From: Xenoacremonium recifei
Taxonomy: Eukaryota; Ascomycota; Sordariomycetes; Hypocreales; Nectriaceae
DNA: 64,000 nucleotides
Direction: 5' to 3'
NCBI GenBank assembly: GCA_012184525.1
Contig: WOFQ01000004.1
Coordinates: 1,116,001 to 1,180,000 of the forward strand
Shown: piece by piece, positions 32,295-41,316 of the stretch
How the letters are laid out: the number at the start of each line of letters is the position of its first letter
Position numbering within the stretch: position 1 is the stretch's first letter
Translations under genes and position numbers: made by a program
The notes under the pieces: model-generated
What the model was told of the DNA's origin: nothing
Database searches by the model: none
What the model saw: only the letters and a program-made list of their open reading frames with translations

Positions 32295-34912
32295 ATGCGT
32301 TTGAACCATACTGCAAAACTTGCTTGGCTTACTTCCTTAGGGCTGGCTCGCGCTGAAGATTGGCCGGGCTGTCCTGATGGACTCAGCCTTGTCGAGGTTC
32401 AGCCCGAAGTCATTTGTGTCCTTCACCCGTACGACGTCAGCACTTTCATTCCTTCTAATACCGTGCTGACCATCGCGGGGACGACCTTGCCTATCACCCA
32501 TGCCCCCACCACTCTCATCACGGACTTTACAGTGACAACTTGTTCGACGACTTTTCTCACGGGGTAAGTCCAGGCTAATCAATAAGTGAATGATGGCTAA
32601 TAAAATCATTTAGTGGCCCAGAACCGTATTTCACGGGCTCGGATCATGACACCGGTATCTACACGTTACCTTATATGACTGTCACAAGCGCCACGACTTC
32701 GAAAAGCTTTACTGGCCCATATACAACCATTACCGCTGTCAATACGGGGACTACAACCACCAAGGGACACATAAGCTCACCGGATACCTCGTATGTCACG
32801 ACCAGTACCGGTACATCTGATACTACCGGTCAATCCTCTAGCACCGGGTCAGGAGCAACCGACTCCTCTACTACACTCTGGGTTAGCACATCGGAAATTA
32901 GTACTAGTACATCAAGTATTGGCTCTGGCACATCAGGAACCGGTACTAGTTCAGAGACTGGAGCCAGCACTTCAGGGACAGGTGGCTATACATCAGGTAT
33001 CGTCTCCGGCACTTCCGAGACTGGTGTCAGTACATCAGAAACCAGTGGCTATACGTCAGGGGCCGGTATTAGTACTTCGGACACCGGCTCTAGCACATCA
33101 GGGACCGGCGGCAGTTCAGAGACCGGTGCCAGCACTTCAGGGACCGATGTCAGTACCTCAGGGACCGGTACCAGTTCAGAGACAGGTACCAGTTCATCAG
33201 GAGCCAGTGCCAGCACTTCAGATATCGGTGGCAACACATCACAGACTGGTGGTATCACTTCGGAGACTGGTGTCAGCACTTCAGAGACCGGCACTGGCAC
33301 TTCAGGGACTGGCGCTAGTACATCAGATATCGGTGGCAGCACGTCAGATATTAAGGCCAGCACATCAGCTATATCCACCACGGAATCCGGTACGGGGATT
33401 ATCTCTGGTACAGAGCCATCCAGCACCGTTAGTGAATCCTCCAACACGCAGACCACGGGCACCACTCAGACAACAGATAAAACCCGGACCACGGACAGCG
33501 CCCAGACCACAGATACCAGCCAGTCCACAGATACCAGTCAAACTACAGACAACACTCAGACAACAGAGACCGCCCAGACAACAGACACTACTCAGATTAC
33601 AGACACCACCCAGACCACTGAAACCGGCACCCAGACTGCAGACACTACTCAAATCACAGACACTACCCAGACAACAGACACTACTCAGATTGCAGACACC
33701 ACCCAGACCACAGACAGCACAGAGACCACGGACACTACTCAGACTACATGGACTACAAAGGTCATAGGCTCTACCCATATCACAGACACCCAGACCACTG
33801 AAACCGGCACCCAGACCACGGATACTGGTACCCAGACTGCAGACACTACACAGACATCAGACACTGCTCAGGTTACGGACACTACCCAGACAACAGACAA
33901 CACGGCCTCTACGTCACTAACAGGGGGTGTTTCTGACACAACTGTGGCAACATCTACAACAGCAGATTCAGAGACACCCACTGCGTCGGAATGTGTTCCT
34001 TCTGCAACCTCAACCTCTGCCTTCTGTACTACTGCTCTACCGGCTGGCTGCGCGGCCCTGACAACGACAAACGGGGTTGCCCTCATCCCAGTTATTGCTA
34101 CCTGCACAGCGGCACTCGGACCTTACGCCGTAGGAAATATTGCTACTTGCCTCGCTACTAGCATTTCGTTCACTACAGTCGGTCAGGACATTGCAGATTG
34201 CATTTTGACTGCCCTTGAAGGCCGGTGTATCACAACTCTTCCAGATGCTTGCGTGAGCCTTCAAGATGACAATGGACTGGCCCTGATCACTGACGTTGCG
34301 GCCTGTGCTGTGGCTCTTGGTCCATTTGCCGTTGGTAGCGCCGCAACGTGTCTGGCTACTGGGACTATTACTTCATCTACAACGGGAACAAGCATTGTCG
34401 AATGTCTGGAGATTGCGTTCGGTTTTGAATCTGGGACTGGCACTTCTACCGGAAGCTCAGTTTGCACTACGCCGGAGCCAACTCGGACGCCAGTTTGCCC
34501 AACCATCCCACAACCTTGCGAGGATCTCGGAGACACAAATGGTCTAGCCCTAATTGCGGCCATTCCTGTTTGTACAGCTGCTCTTGGGGGCTATGCCGTT
34601 GGAAACGTGGCTGCATGCCTCGGTACAGATTTGATTACGCAAAATACCCTTGGAGAGACGATTGTAGAGTGTCTTGATGATGCCTTGTCCGAAGCATGCA
34701 TTACATCTCTTCCGCAAGAATGTCTCAACCTCGAGGGTGATACTGCTGCAGAGCTCGTTGTGGGCGTGCCTCTGTGCACTACGGCGTTGGGGCCTTTTGC
34801 AGTGGGAGCTGCACTAGTATGCCTGACTTCTGGACTGACAAATGGAGATTCCATCGTTGATTGTCTCACTGATGCGATATTCGGGCCACAGGTCATAGCT
34901 ACGGCTATATAG
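32295..34912 (+). CDS. Large Ser/Thr-rich surface protein (adhesin-like) with C-terminal cysteine modules
   Basis: Two exons (32295-32563 and 32614-34912) with a 50-bp intron (GTAAGT..TTTAG); the split Gly codon gives TFLTG-GPEPYF. The product is about 855 residues. Residues 1-21 form a signal peptide (MRLNHTAKLAWLTSLGLARA). Residues about 22-175 are a Cys-poor, Thr-rich domain (GCPDGLSLVEVQPEVICVL). Residues about 176-350 are imperfect Ser/Gly/Thr repeats (TSGTG, STSETG). Residues about 366-526 are six-residue TTDTTQ repeats. Residues 561-847 are four tandem five-cysteine modules. There is no hydrophobic C-terminal tail, so GPI anchoring is unlikely; retention might be through the modules or disulfides. 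The stalk would be heavily O-glycosylated. The layout resembles fungal adhesins and other wall-exposed proteins, but binding activity is not shown. The repeats predict length variation between strains. Confidence 0.85.
32870..33400 (+). repeat. Imperfect Ser/Gly/Thr-coding tandem repeats
   Basis: Units of about 15 to 30 bp coding for variations of TSGTG-x-STSETG follow one another, with CAGGGACCGGT and CAGAGACTGG as recurring cores. They form the first half of the stalk of the surface protein. Several other frames also stay open here, a by-product of the repetition. Confidence 0.8.
33440..33920 (+). repeat. 18-bp tandem repeats coding for TTDTTQ
   Basis: Units close to CAGACCACAGACACTACT repeat more than twenty times with variants (TTENTQ, TTETGTQ, ITDTTQ). 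They form the second half of the Thr-rich stalk. Such arrays change copy number readily. Confidence 0.85.
34025..34885 (+). repeat. Four tandem five-cysteine protein modules
   Basis: At protein level the C-terminus repeats the pattern C-x(6-7)-C-x17-C-x14-C-x(13-17)-C four times. The core is NG-x-ALI followed by LGPxAVGxxAxCL. Modules 1 and 2 are adjacent; a linker of about 25 Ser/Thr/Pro-rich residues precedes module 3, and module 4 follows directly. The 17 and 14 spacings are identical in all four modules. DNA identity between modules is low enough that this is an old duplication. Confidence 0.85.
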
Positions 34913-35156
34913 GCTAGGAGAGAGCTTTGTTCTAAGCGCGGCGTGGCTATGTGAAGACTCAGCAGACAGGAATTTATCATTCTTTTATCCTAGAGCACAA
35001 CATTATGCTCTGGCGTTAATTTCCTATTAGTTCATTTTGTAATAAGCCTTGCGTTGAAAATTCTGAAGGAATAGAATGACTGTGCCTATCTATCTCTAGG
35101 AACTATTGTGCCTTTACCAGAGACCATATGATGGCTTAACTCTGGTGGCTCAAAGA

Positions 35157-37508
35157 TCAAGCCCCATTCAAAACATTCAGAGACTCTTCGCCTGCCTCCT
35201 GGGTTGCCTCCAAGACTGTGCGAATCTGTTCTATTCCCATTCTTGTTTCTTCCTTTGCCGCGAGAAGCATCGCAATCTTGACAACATTGCGTATCTGTCG
35301 TCCATTCATGGCGAGCTGGGACAGTCTCCTGTACACTTGATCATCCAGAACATTCTCCGGATCGGCATTGGTTGTGCACCTCCTCCAGATCTGCTCTCTT
35401 GACGTCATGTCGAGCTCGGGATAATGCAGTGTTAGATGGATCCTGCTCTGGAATGCCCGATCTATCGCGTTGCCGCGGTTGGATGTCATAATGAGGATAC
35501 CTCGATAGTACTCAATCACCCTGCAGCGTGTCAGCCTTGGATGCTAGGAGATGGTCAGTAAGTCTACCTCAGGAATACAGCCACAATTTCGTTGTGCGTC
35601 AAGTGACTCATTGACCGTTCTTGCAAAAACACATCGCATTCGTCAAACAAGAGGACGGCATCCCACTTCTCAGCGAGTTTGAGGATATGGTTTAGGCGTT
35701 TCTCTACTTCTTCGGCCTTTTGACCGAGTTCTCCTGCACTGAGCACGTAGAGCGGTTTTCGGGCCTTGTCTGCTACCGCCTCAGCCGTCAGAGTCTTGCC
35801 GATGCCGGGGTTGCCGACGAGGAGCATGACAATGCCCACACCCTTGCCTTCAATGATGTCGTCGAAAGCGTGTTTGTCGGTGGCCTTGCCTTCCACAAAT
35901 GACAATATCAGGCTCTTGTACCCGGGTGGAAGCAGAAGGCTTGAGAAGGCATCGTTGTTCCATGTAATGTCAGTAATACTATCCACTTCAAACTTGTCCC
36001 AGCTCTTGGTCTTAAGCGAGTAGCCCCTGACCTTGGGGCTGCAGACAAGGAGTTGTTCCTCGTCGAGGTCAAACACTAGATGAAAGGGAGTTAGCCACGG
36101 AGTTCAAGGGCATAATCCCTTCTTCTATAGTACATACCAGTCTGTGCTTCTCGCTCAACGATTCTTTCTCCATTTTCAATCTGTCGAGCTAGAATTTTTT
36201 TCTCGTATGCGTTCTCCGCCATCATACCGGTGCCGCACCTCCATTGACGACGGCCACCGTGCTGATCTATGTGTTGGTCATCCGTAACGCGGAGTTGGGG
36301 CATGAAGGAATTCGAGCCGAGGAGCTCTAGGCATAGCCTCTTGTCTGGGTTGGAGCTAAAGTAAGCATCAGCGTCTACAACAAGTCTCTCTGCAATCTTC
36401 TTGACTCAAGATTAGTAACACCGTTCACTTCAAGTTCAACTTTGGGCTTGCCTACATGTCGTATCTGGTTTCCGTTTTCTGGCCCATCCCTGGCCTTTAC
36501 CGACCCAGAGTACTCCTTGTAATGGAATCCTCGAAGGGCCTGGAATTTCTTGCCGCGCGAAACCACCCGTGATTTTACATCCTCCTCGGACGGATGCAAA
36601 CTGGCTGGATATACCTCTAAGTCGGTGATGCGTTTCGTGCCAGCAAACTCGCAGGTGATGAGAGTTTCCTTGTCATATCCGAATCGGTGTCCATCCCAGT
36701 CGACAAACTTGGCAGAGACGGCAAAGTACCCTCTTTGGTGATCGTAACCGGTCTCGTCCACGATCAGGAATCGGTCCTGGCCGTCGTCGGAAGTAAATAC
36801 CACGGTGCCGGGCTCAAACAGAGCCCAAAGCAGGTTGTATGTTATGACGCCTTGGCCGATGTGATCTTCGACCTCAACCATTTCGTCGCGGAGTTCAGCA
36901 TGCAACACTCCATACAAGAGCTTAGTGTATGCCGCAGCATCTGCATCATTCTGTTCCTGCTGCTCCAGGATGTCTGTCAACGCCTTCCATCGGTAGTGGA
37001 ACGGGCGAAACGGTGTCTTGAAGACGAGTTTCTTGAGCGATGTCGTGATGCCAGCGTAGCCTTGGAAGACCTGGCCAAGCGTTTCTTTCAGAGACGAGCT
37101 CTGGACAATGACGGAATCTAAAACAAGCGGTTTGCCGTCGCTGTGGTTCTTGCGCATGCGCACAACGAGTGCTTTCTGCTTCGTTTCGGGTTGCTCTTCC
37201 ACGTCCATTCGGAGATCGTCGGGGTACTCTTCGACCCAGTTCTTGCAGCACTTGCATTTCGGCGGCCCTTCGTACAATGTCTGGATTTCGTACTTGGTGC
37301 CCTCTTGAGATTTGCTGTGAGCTGAAGGGTCAGCACTGGGAGCATTGTTCCCCTTGGGCTCCCTCTTGCGGTGCTTTGGATTCGGAGAGGAGATGGACGA
37401 GTCAACCGCGGCGGACAGTAATGGCGCACCAGTAACCGACAAAATAGATGATGAATCCGAGTAATCCGAGTCTGACTCTGCTACATCACTATGCGATTGG
37501 AACGACAT
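35157..37508 (-). CDS. AAA-type ATPase with fungal N-terminal region (728 aa)
   Basis: Four exons: 36456-37508, 36138-36399, 35568-36075 and 35157-35520. Introns are 56 bp (branch TTACTAATC), 62 bp and 47 bp, and all joins keep frame. The start MSFQSHSDVAESDSD is the first ATG of the acidic, Ser-rich N-terminus; a longer upstream frame is unlikely. Residues about 100-350 form the region that in fungal relatives precedes the ATPase (a CKCCKNW cysteine cluster, then VDWDGHRFGY, FQALRGFHYKEYSG). The AAA core has Walker A GNPGIGKT (526-533), Walker B VLLFDECD (about 579-586), the sensor-1 type block ILIMTSNR and the arginine-finger region SRIHLTLHYPEL. ATP-driven remodelling is expected; the substrate is unknown. 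Membership in the fungal AAA group related to Bcs1/spastin-like single-ring ATPases is approximate. It is divergent from a HET-domain gene 557 bp away. Confidence 0.87.
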
Positions 37509-37817
37509 TTCGGCTTCCTGTGGAGTATCATACAACACCGACAGTTGTTGTATGAGTATATCTCTAGAGAATATTGCAAGGACCTTTATACCTGAAAGCC
37601 ATCTCTTCTCTGGACCGGCAATAATCACGCCGCATCAATGCATCGGCGATCTCTCGACTGAGTTCCAGGCAGCAAGGCGAGTATTGTATGCCTTGTTATT
37701 TGCCTTGTTTGTCGTGAGAGGAGATTGGCTCATTTCTGGTCTCATGCATGTCCAGCAACTCCGCCATGTCACACATTCGTAATCGAGATGCAGCCTAATT
37801 GCACTGTGCAACTCTTT

Positions 37818-37902
37818 CGGCTGAACACGGTTCCGAATCGTGCGTTATTCTGCCTTGCTCGGGGTCAATTGTCATATAATAAGATGATACGAGCTTACTT
37901 GC
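37818..37902 (+). repeat. Promoter duplication, copy 1
   Basis: The copy runs from CGGCTGAACACGG to GAGCTTACTTGC. It matches 37919-38009 in order: GAACA-GGTTC, CCTTGCT-GGGG, ATAA-AAGA-GAT-ACGAGC, ACTTGC. Most differences are C/T transitions, several at CpG. Confidence 0.7.
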
Positions 37903-37918
37903 ACTTTATACACACTTT

Positions 37919-38009
37919 AGCCGAACATGGTTCTGTGAGACATCGTAGTTTCACCTTGCTTGGGGCCGTTTGCTACATAACAAGACGATTACGAGCATAT
38001 GCCACTTGC
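37919..38009 (+). repeat. Promoter duplication, copy 2
   Basis: The second copy of the sequence at 37818-37902 starts at AGCCGAACATGG and ends ATATGCCACTTGC, about 57 bases before the HET start codon. It may duplicate a regulatory site or reflect an old insertion. Confidence 0.7.
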
Positions 38010-38065
38010 GCAAGTCTCTTCATGCCATCGAAAGTCAGCTGCTGAGTCCATTCCCGGAACAAACC

Positions 38066-40678
38066 ATGGCCGTTCTCAGTGACTTTTCGCTATCTTTCCT
38101 CGACAATCTACCGTCAAACTTCGATGACGACGATGTCGAACAGGCGTGGAATGATCGCGTATTCCCGCTGGCCCTCACAGACGACTTTAAAGACAATTGG
38201 TTCGCAGCTCGCGACAATGATGGCCAGTTCATCACTCCGTCAGGCAAACGTTGTCGCATAGAGCCGCGACCGCATCACGCACCCCGGCTTCAGGCGAAAG
38301 TCAGTTACAACGGCATCCCAACTGAGCAACAGATCACGTACCAACTCATCATCTTTGCCAAACTGGCATACAAAGAATCACTCAGCAAGAGGTCCGACGA
38401 GCCTTTCCAAGTCGCAAGAAGACGCTTTGCAAAGCTTGTTGCAACCAAGTTTCCTGTCTTATGGCGCGCAACTATCCTCCAATGCCATCTACACAACTAC
38501 GACGAGCATACGGTCAAGCATAGCCCCTCTATGACATCTTATTTATATGCTCCCCTCGCCGACACGAGAAATATCAGGCTACTTACAGTCCTACCCAGCC
38601 TCGATAGCCATGCACCGATTCAATGCATATTGCGAGAAGCGAGCCACGAGTCAACGGCAGAGTACGAGGCCTTATCTTATGTTTGGGGGAGTTCAAGCTC
38701 ACAGCGATCCATCCTACTCAACGACCAGCCGGTCCCTGTCGGTGAGAATCTGGAAGCAGCGTTGAGACAACTTCGGCCGCGAGATGGAGAGTCGCGAACA
38801 ATGTGGGTTGATGCTCTCTGCATCAATCAAGGCGATCTCGGGGAGCGATCCCAACAAGTCGCGCAGATGGACTCGGTGTACGGAAACGCAACCGGCGTAG
38901 TCGTCTGGCTGGGACGCGAGTCCAACACAAGCTCGCTAGTTTTTGACTTGACGGATAGGTTTCGGCGAGAGTTCAAATTTCAAGAAAACACGCCCCTTCC
39001 GTTACATTTCCTCAAATTCGCTTTTGAGCCTGAGCCTTACTGTGCTGAGTGCAGTGGGAGACCACGGCATCCCCTACCAGCGACAGTCATTGGGACACAC
39101 GTCTCTGAAAGAGACGCAAATAGTTTCAGACAGCATATACAAGACCCCACCATCAGCTCTCATGAATGGACAAACTCGCGTATCACCGCAGTTGAAGATA
39201 TTAACACTCTGCTTGCTCGACCGTGGTGGAGGAGGGTTTGGGTGCTGCAGGAAGTCATCTTGGCAAAACGAATCACCGTTCTTTGCGGCCCTAGATCTGC
39301 GGACTGGCGTATCTTGCAGATGGTTCTCTACACTGTCGTTCGGCAGTCGAGACGATCATTGATTCATCACATCGGGGGCCTCAGTCACCGGTCCCGAGAG
39401 GCTCGTGCCCATGCAGAGCTGCTTCACTTGGTCCACTGCACTTCAGTGTTTTTCTTCATGCAACGCTCTTCGCTGTACGCACAGAGGCTTCCGCCCCTGT
39501 CCATGGCAGACTTGTTGTCCCTCACAGCCCAGTTCAAAGCGACAGACCCTCGCGATCGACTGTTCTCCCTGATTAGCTTGCTTCCCGAAGGCAGCGAAGA
39601 ACGGGTCGCTTTCAAGCCCAATTACACGACCGATACGAGGGGACTGTACATTAACGCTGCAAAGTATTTTGTCTCCAAGATGCAGAGCCTGGCTGTTGTG
39701 ACGGCTCGGCCCCTGCCTCCTGAGTATCTTTCACGGGCGACGCCCCCATCGAAGACAGAGCTCCAACTACCGTCATGGGTACCAGACTGGGAGACTCCCC
39801 AACTCTGGCAACTGAACTCCATTTGGCTCAATGACTTTTCCTTGTTCAAGACCATGTGCCTATATATGTTAGCGCAGAACCAGGATGAGCAACAATCCGA
39901 GCAAGTATCCAGTGATTCCGCAGTCGAAAAGGCGGAGGGGATCCAGCTCTTCAACGCAGGCCTTTACAAGACGTCGCCGTTTCCATATAAGTTCTCCGAC
40001 TATGAAGAAGTTCTCCGCGTGCGCGGCGAGACGGTTGACACAATTGAGGAAGTTGGGCCGGCTTGGTACCTAGGCCTGGCAGCTCTGCAGTCACATGTCA
40101 GGGGCAAACCCCATGAGTCACACAGGGCAGCTCATAACGCACAAATGGCCATCATCAACAATTGGAAGTCAGTAGCACGTGTCAGTGACGACGGGACCTA
40201 TTTGTCTACCAACCAATCTCGACTCGAGGCTTTCTGGCGGACGCTGTTCATGGGCCGTTACCGCTCAAGGTTCAGCAGCGACGGATTTAACATCAAGAGG
40301 TTCCCCTCGGGTCTTGACGAAGTCGATCAAATATTCAAGTCGTGTAGGATTGAATGTCGTTTCCCACCTGAAACACCCGACGACGAGGCTCGGCTCATCT
40401 GGTACCTGCGCCATGAAGTCACTGAGATGTGGAGCTTTGCCAATGTCAACCTCCACTGCGCCGAACTCAAGATGTTCAGGACGCAGAAAGGATACATCGG
40501 AGTCTGTCACCCAAGAGCAAGGGTGGGAGACAAAGTCACTGTTCTACTCGGAGCGGCTGTCCCCATGATTCTGAGGTATTACCCAGAAGGGCATGTCCTC
40601 ATCGGCCAGAGGTGTGTTCTCCCTATGCATCTGAACGAGACGAGTACTAAGTTAGTATCTAACATGTCTTTACTCTAG
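38066..40678 (+). CDS. HET-domain protein with N-terminal extension (870 aa)
   Basis: Single exon; the start is the first in-frame ATG (MAVLSDFSLSFLDNLPS). Residues 1-180 form an extension with no recognised domain; it begins with acidic FDDDDVEQAWNDRV and contains ITYQLIIFAKLAYKE. The HET domain spans about residues 198-400, with YEALSYVWGSSSSQR, TMWVDALCINQGD (Cys-Ile-Asn-Gln), GVVVWLGRES and RPWWRRVWVLQEVI. An insert of about 80 residues with a C-x2-C pair (EPYCAECSGRP) interrupts it before the RPWW block. The C-terminal part carries FKATDPRDRLFSLISLLPEG and ends with GHVLIGQRCVLPMH, both usual in HET proteins. HET domains execute incompatibility-type cell death; partner and allele specificity cannot be read from sequence. 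Its head-to-head neighbour is an AAA ATPase. Confidence 0.88.
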   Translation: MAVLSDFSLSFLDNLPSNFDDDDVEQAWNDRVFPLALTDDFKDNWFAARDNDGQFITPSGKRCRIEPRPHHAPRLQAKVSYNGIPTEQQITYQLIIFAKLAYKESLSKRSDEPFQVARRRFAKLVATKFPVLWRATILQCHLHNYDEHTVKHSPSMTSYLYAPLADTRNIRLLTVLPSLDSHAPIQCILREASHESTAEYEALSYVWGSSSSQRSILLNDQPVPVGENLEAALRQLRPRDGESRTMWVDALCINQGDLGERSQQVAQMDSVYGNATGVVVWLGRESNTSSLVFDLTDRFRREFKFQENTPLPLHFLKFAFEPEPYCAECSGRPRHPLPATVIGTHVSERDANSFRQHIQDPTISSHEWTNSRITAVEDINTLLARPWWRRVWVLQEVILAKRITVLCGPRSADWRILQMVLYTVVRQSRRSLIHHIGGLSHRSREARAHAELLHLVHCTSVFFFMQRSSLYAQRLPPLSMADLLSLTAQFKATDPRDRLFSLISLLPEGSEERVAFKPNYTTDTRGLYINAAKYFVSKMQSLAVVTARPLPPEYLSRATPPSKTELQLPSWVPDWETPQLWQLNSIWLNDFSLFKTMCLYMLAQNQDEQQSEQVSSDSAVEKAEGIQLFNAGLYKTSPFPYKFSDYEEVLRVRGETVDTIEEVGPAWYLGLAALQSHVRGKPHESHRAAHNAQMAIINNWKSVARVSDDGTYLSTNQSRLEAFWRTLFMGRYRSRFSSDGFNIKRFPSGLDEVDQIFKSCRIECRFPPETPDDEARLIWYLRHEVTEMWSFANVNLHCAELKMFRTQKGYIGVCHPRARVGDKVTVLLGAAVPMILRYYPEGHVLIGQRCVLPMHLNETSTKLVSNMSLL

Positions 40679-41050
40679 TTATGTACATGGGATCATGGAC
40701 GGGGAAGCTATTCAGGCTAAGCATGATGAAAGTAAGATAATTGAGGCAGATTTTGAGGAGTACAAAATCATATAACCTCGTGAAAAACTTTGCGAATAAG
40801 AGAAAGACAAGCAATCAACAACCTAGCTGAGAATACCGATGAGATGGGCAGCACGGTTGAAAAAGGAGAACTGACTACGGCATACACTGAAGCATTGTAG
40901 GCTGAGTATATTGGGTGGACAACTGTGAGGATCGTGAGGACCTCGGAGGCCCGGATCGAAAAGCGAAAACTCTCCTACCAAAGAATCGAATTCCAAGAAT
41001 TGAATTTTTCAATTAGGCAATCACAAAAAAAAGAAAAAAGGGCAAAAGAA
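40679..41050. other. Spacer after the HET gene
   Basis: A short AT-rich non-coding stretch holding the 3' UTR of the HET gene. An A-rich run (AAAAAAAGAAAAAAG, about 41025-41039) lies just downstream of the minus-strand tRNA; on the tRNA strand it is a T run, the usual RNA polymerase III stop signal. Confidence 0.6.
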
Positions 41051-41136
41051 TGATCGCGGCAGGGATCGAACCTGCGACCTTTTGTGAACATTCAGAGATG
41101 TAAGACAAATGTGATAAACCACTACACAACGCGACC
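41051..41136 (-). tRNA. tRNA-Val (anticodon UAC) with a 12-nt intron
   Basis: On the minus strand the sequence folds as a full cloverleaf. The acceptor stem is GGTCGCG/CGCGATC with discriminator A; the D-arm is GTG..CAC. The anticodon stem TTTGT/ACAAA closes a loop that becomes CTTACAC after removal of a 12-nt intron (41087-41098) at the standard position between bases 37 and 38. The T-arm is GCAGG-TTCGATC-CCTGC. The anticodon is UAC, which reads valine GUA and probably related codons. The B-box GGTTCGATCCC is perfect and a T-rich terminator lies downstream. CCA is not encoded, as expected in eukaryotes. Confidence 0.95.
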
Positions 41137-41316
41137 ATCCCCAGTTTTTACACTATTTGGTACAATAAGCCTGAACTGCCCTTGCCCCAACATTACTTCT
41201 TGACCGATTCATTACACAACATCACATCCAACTTACATCCTTAGGAAGACATGTCTAGTGCTCAAAATCGACGTGAATCGTTCATTCTTATAAGTAATTT
41301 TTAGGCTTTGCCGTGT

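Larger units (their letters stand above)
37509..38065. promoter_or_regulatory. Divergent promoter between the AAA-ATPase and HET genes
   Basis: This 557-bp intergenic stretch must carry both promoters. Its right half consists largely of two degenerate copies of an approximately 90-bp sequence (listed separately). No open frame with domain character is present. Confidence 0.55.

Noticed and set aside
32793..33767. Second plus-strand frame of 324 residues in the repeats, and minus-strand frames at 33049-33465 and 33365-33778
   Set aside because: Repeats with units that are multiples of three keep several frames open. Only the frame with a signal peptide, intron and cysteine modules is coherent.
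30440..40678. Biosynthetic (secondary metabolite) gene cluster around the Zn2Cys6 regulator
   Set aside because: No polyketide synthase, peptide synthetase, terpene cyclase, P450 or transporter gene is present in the block.
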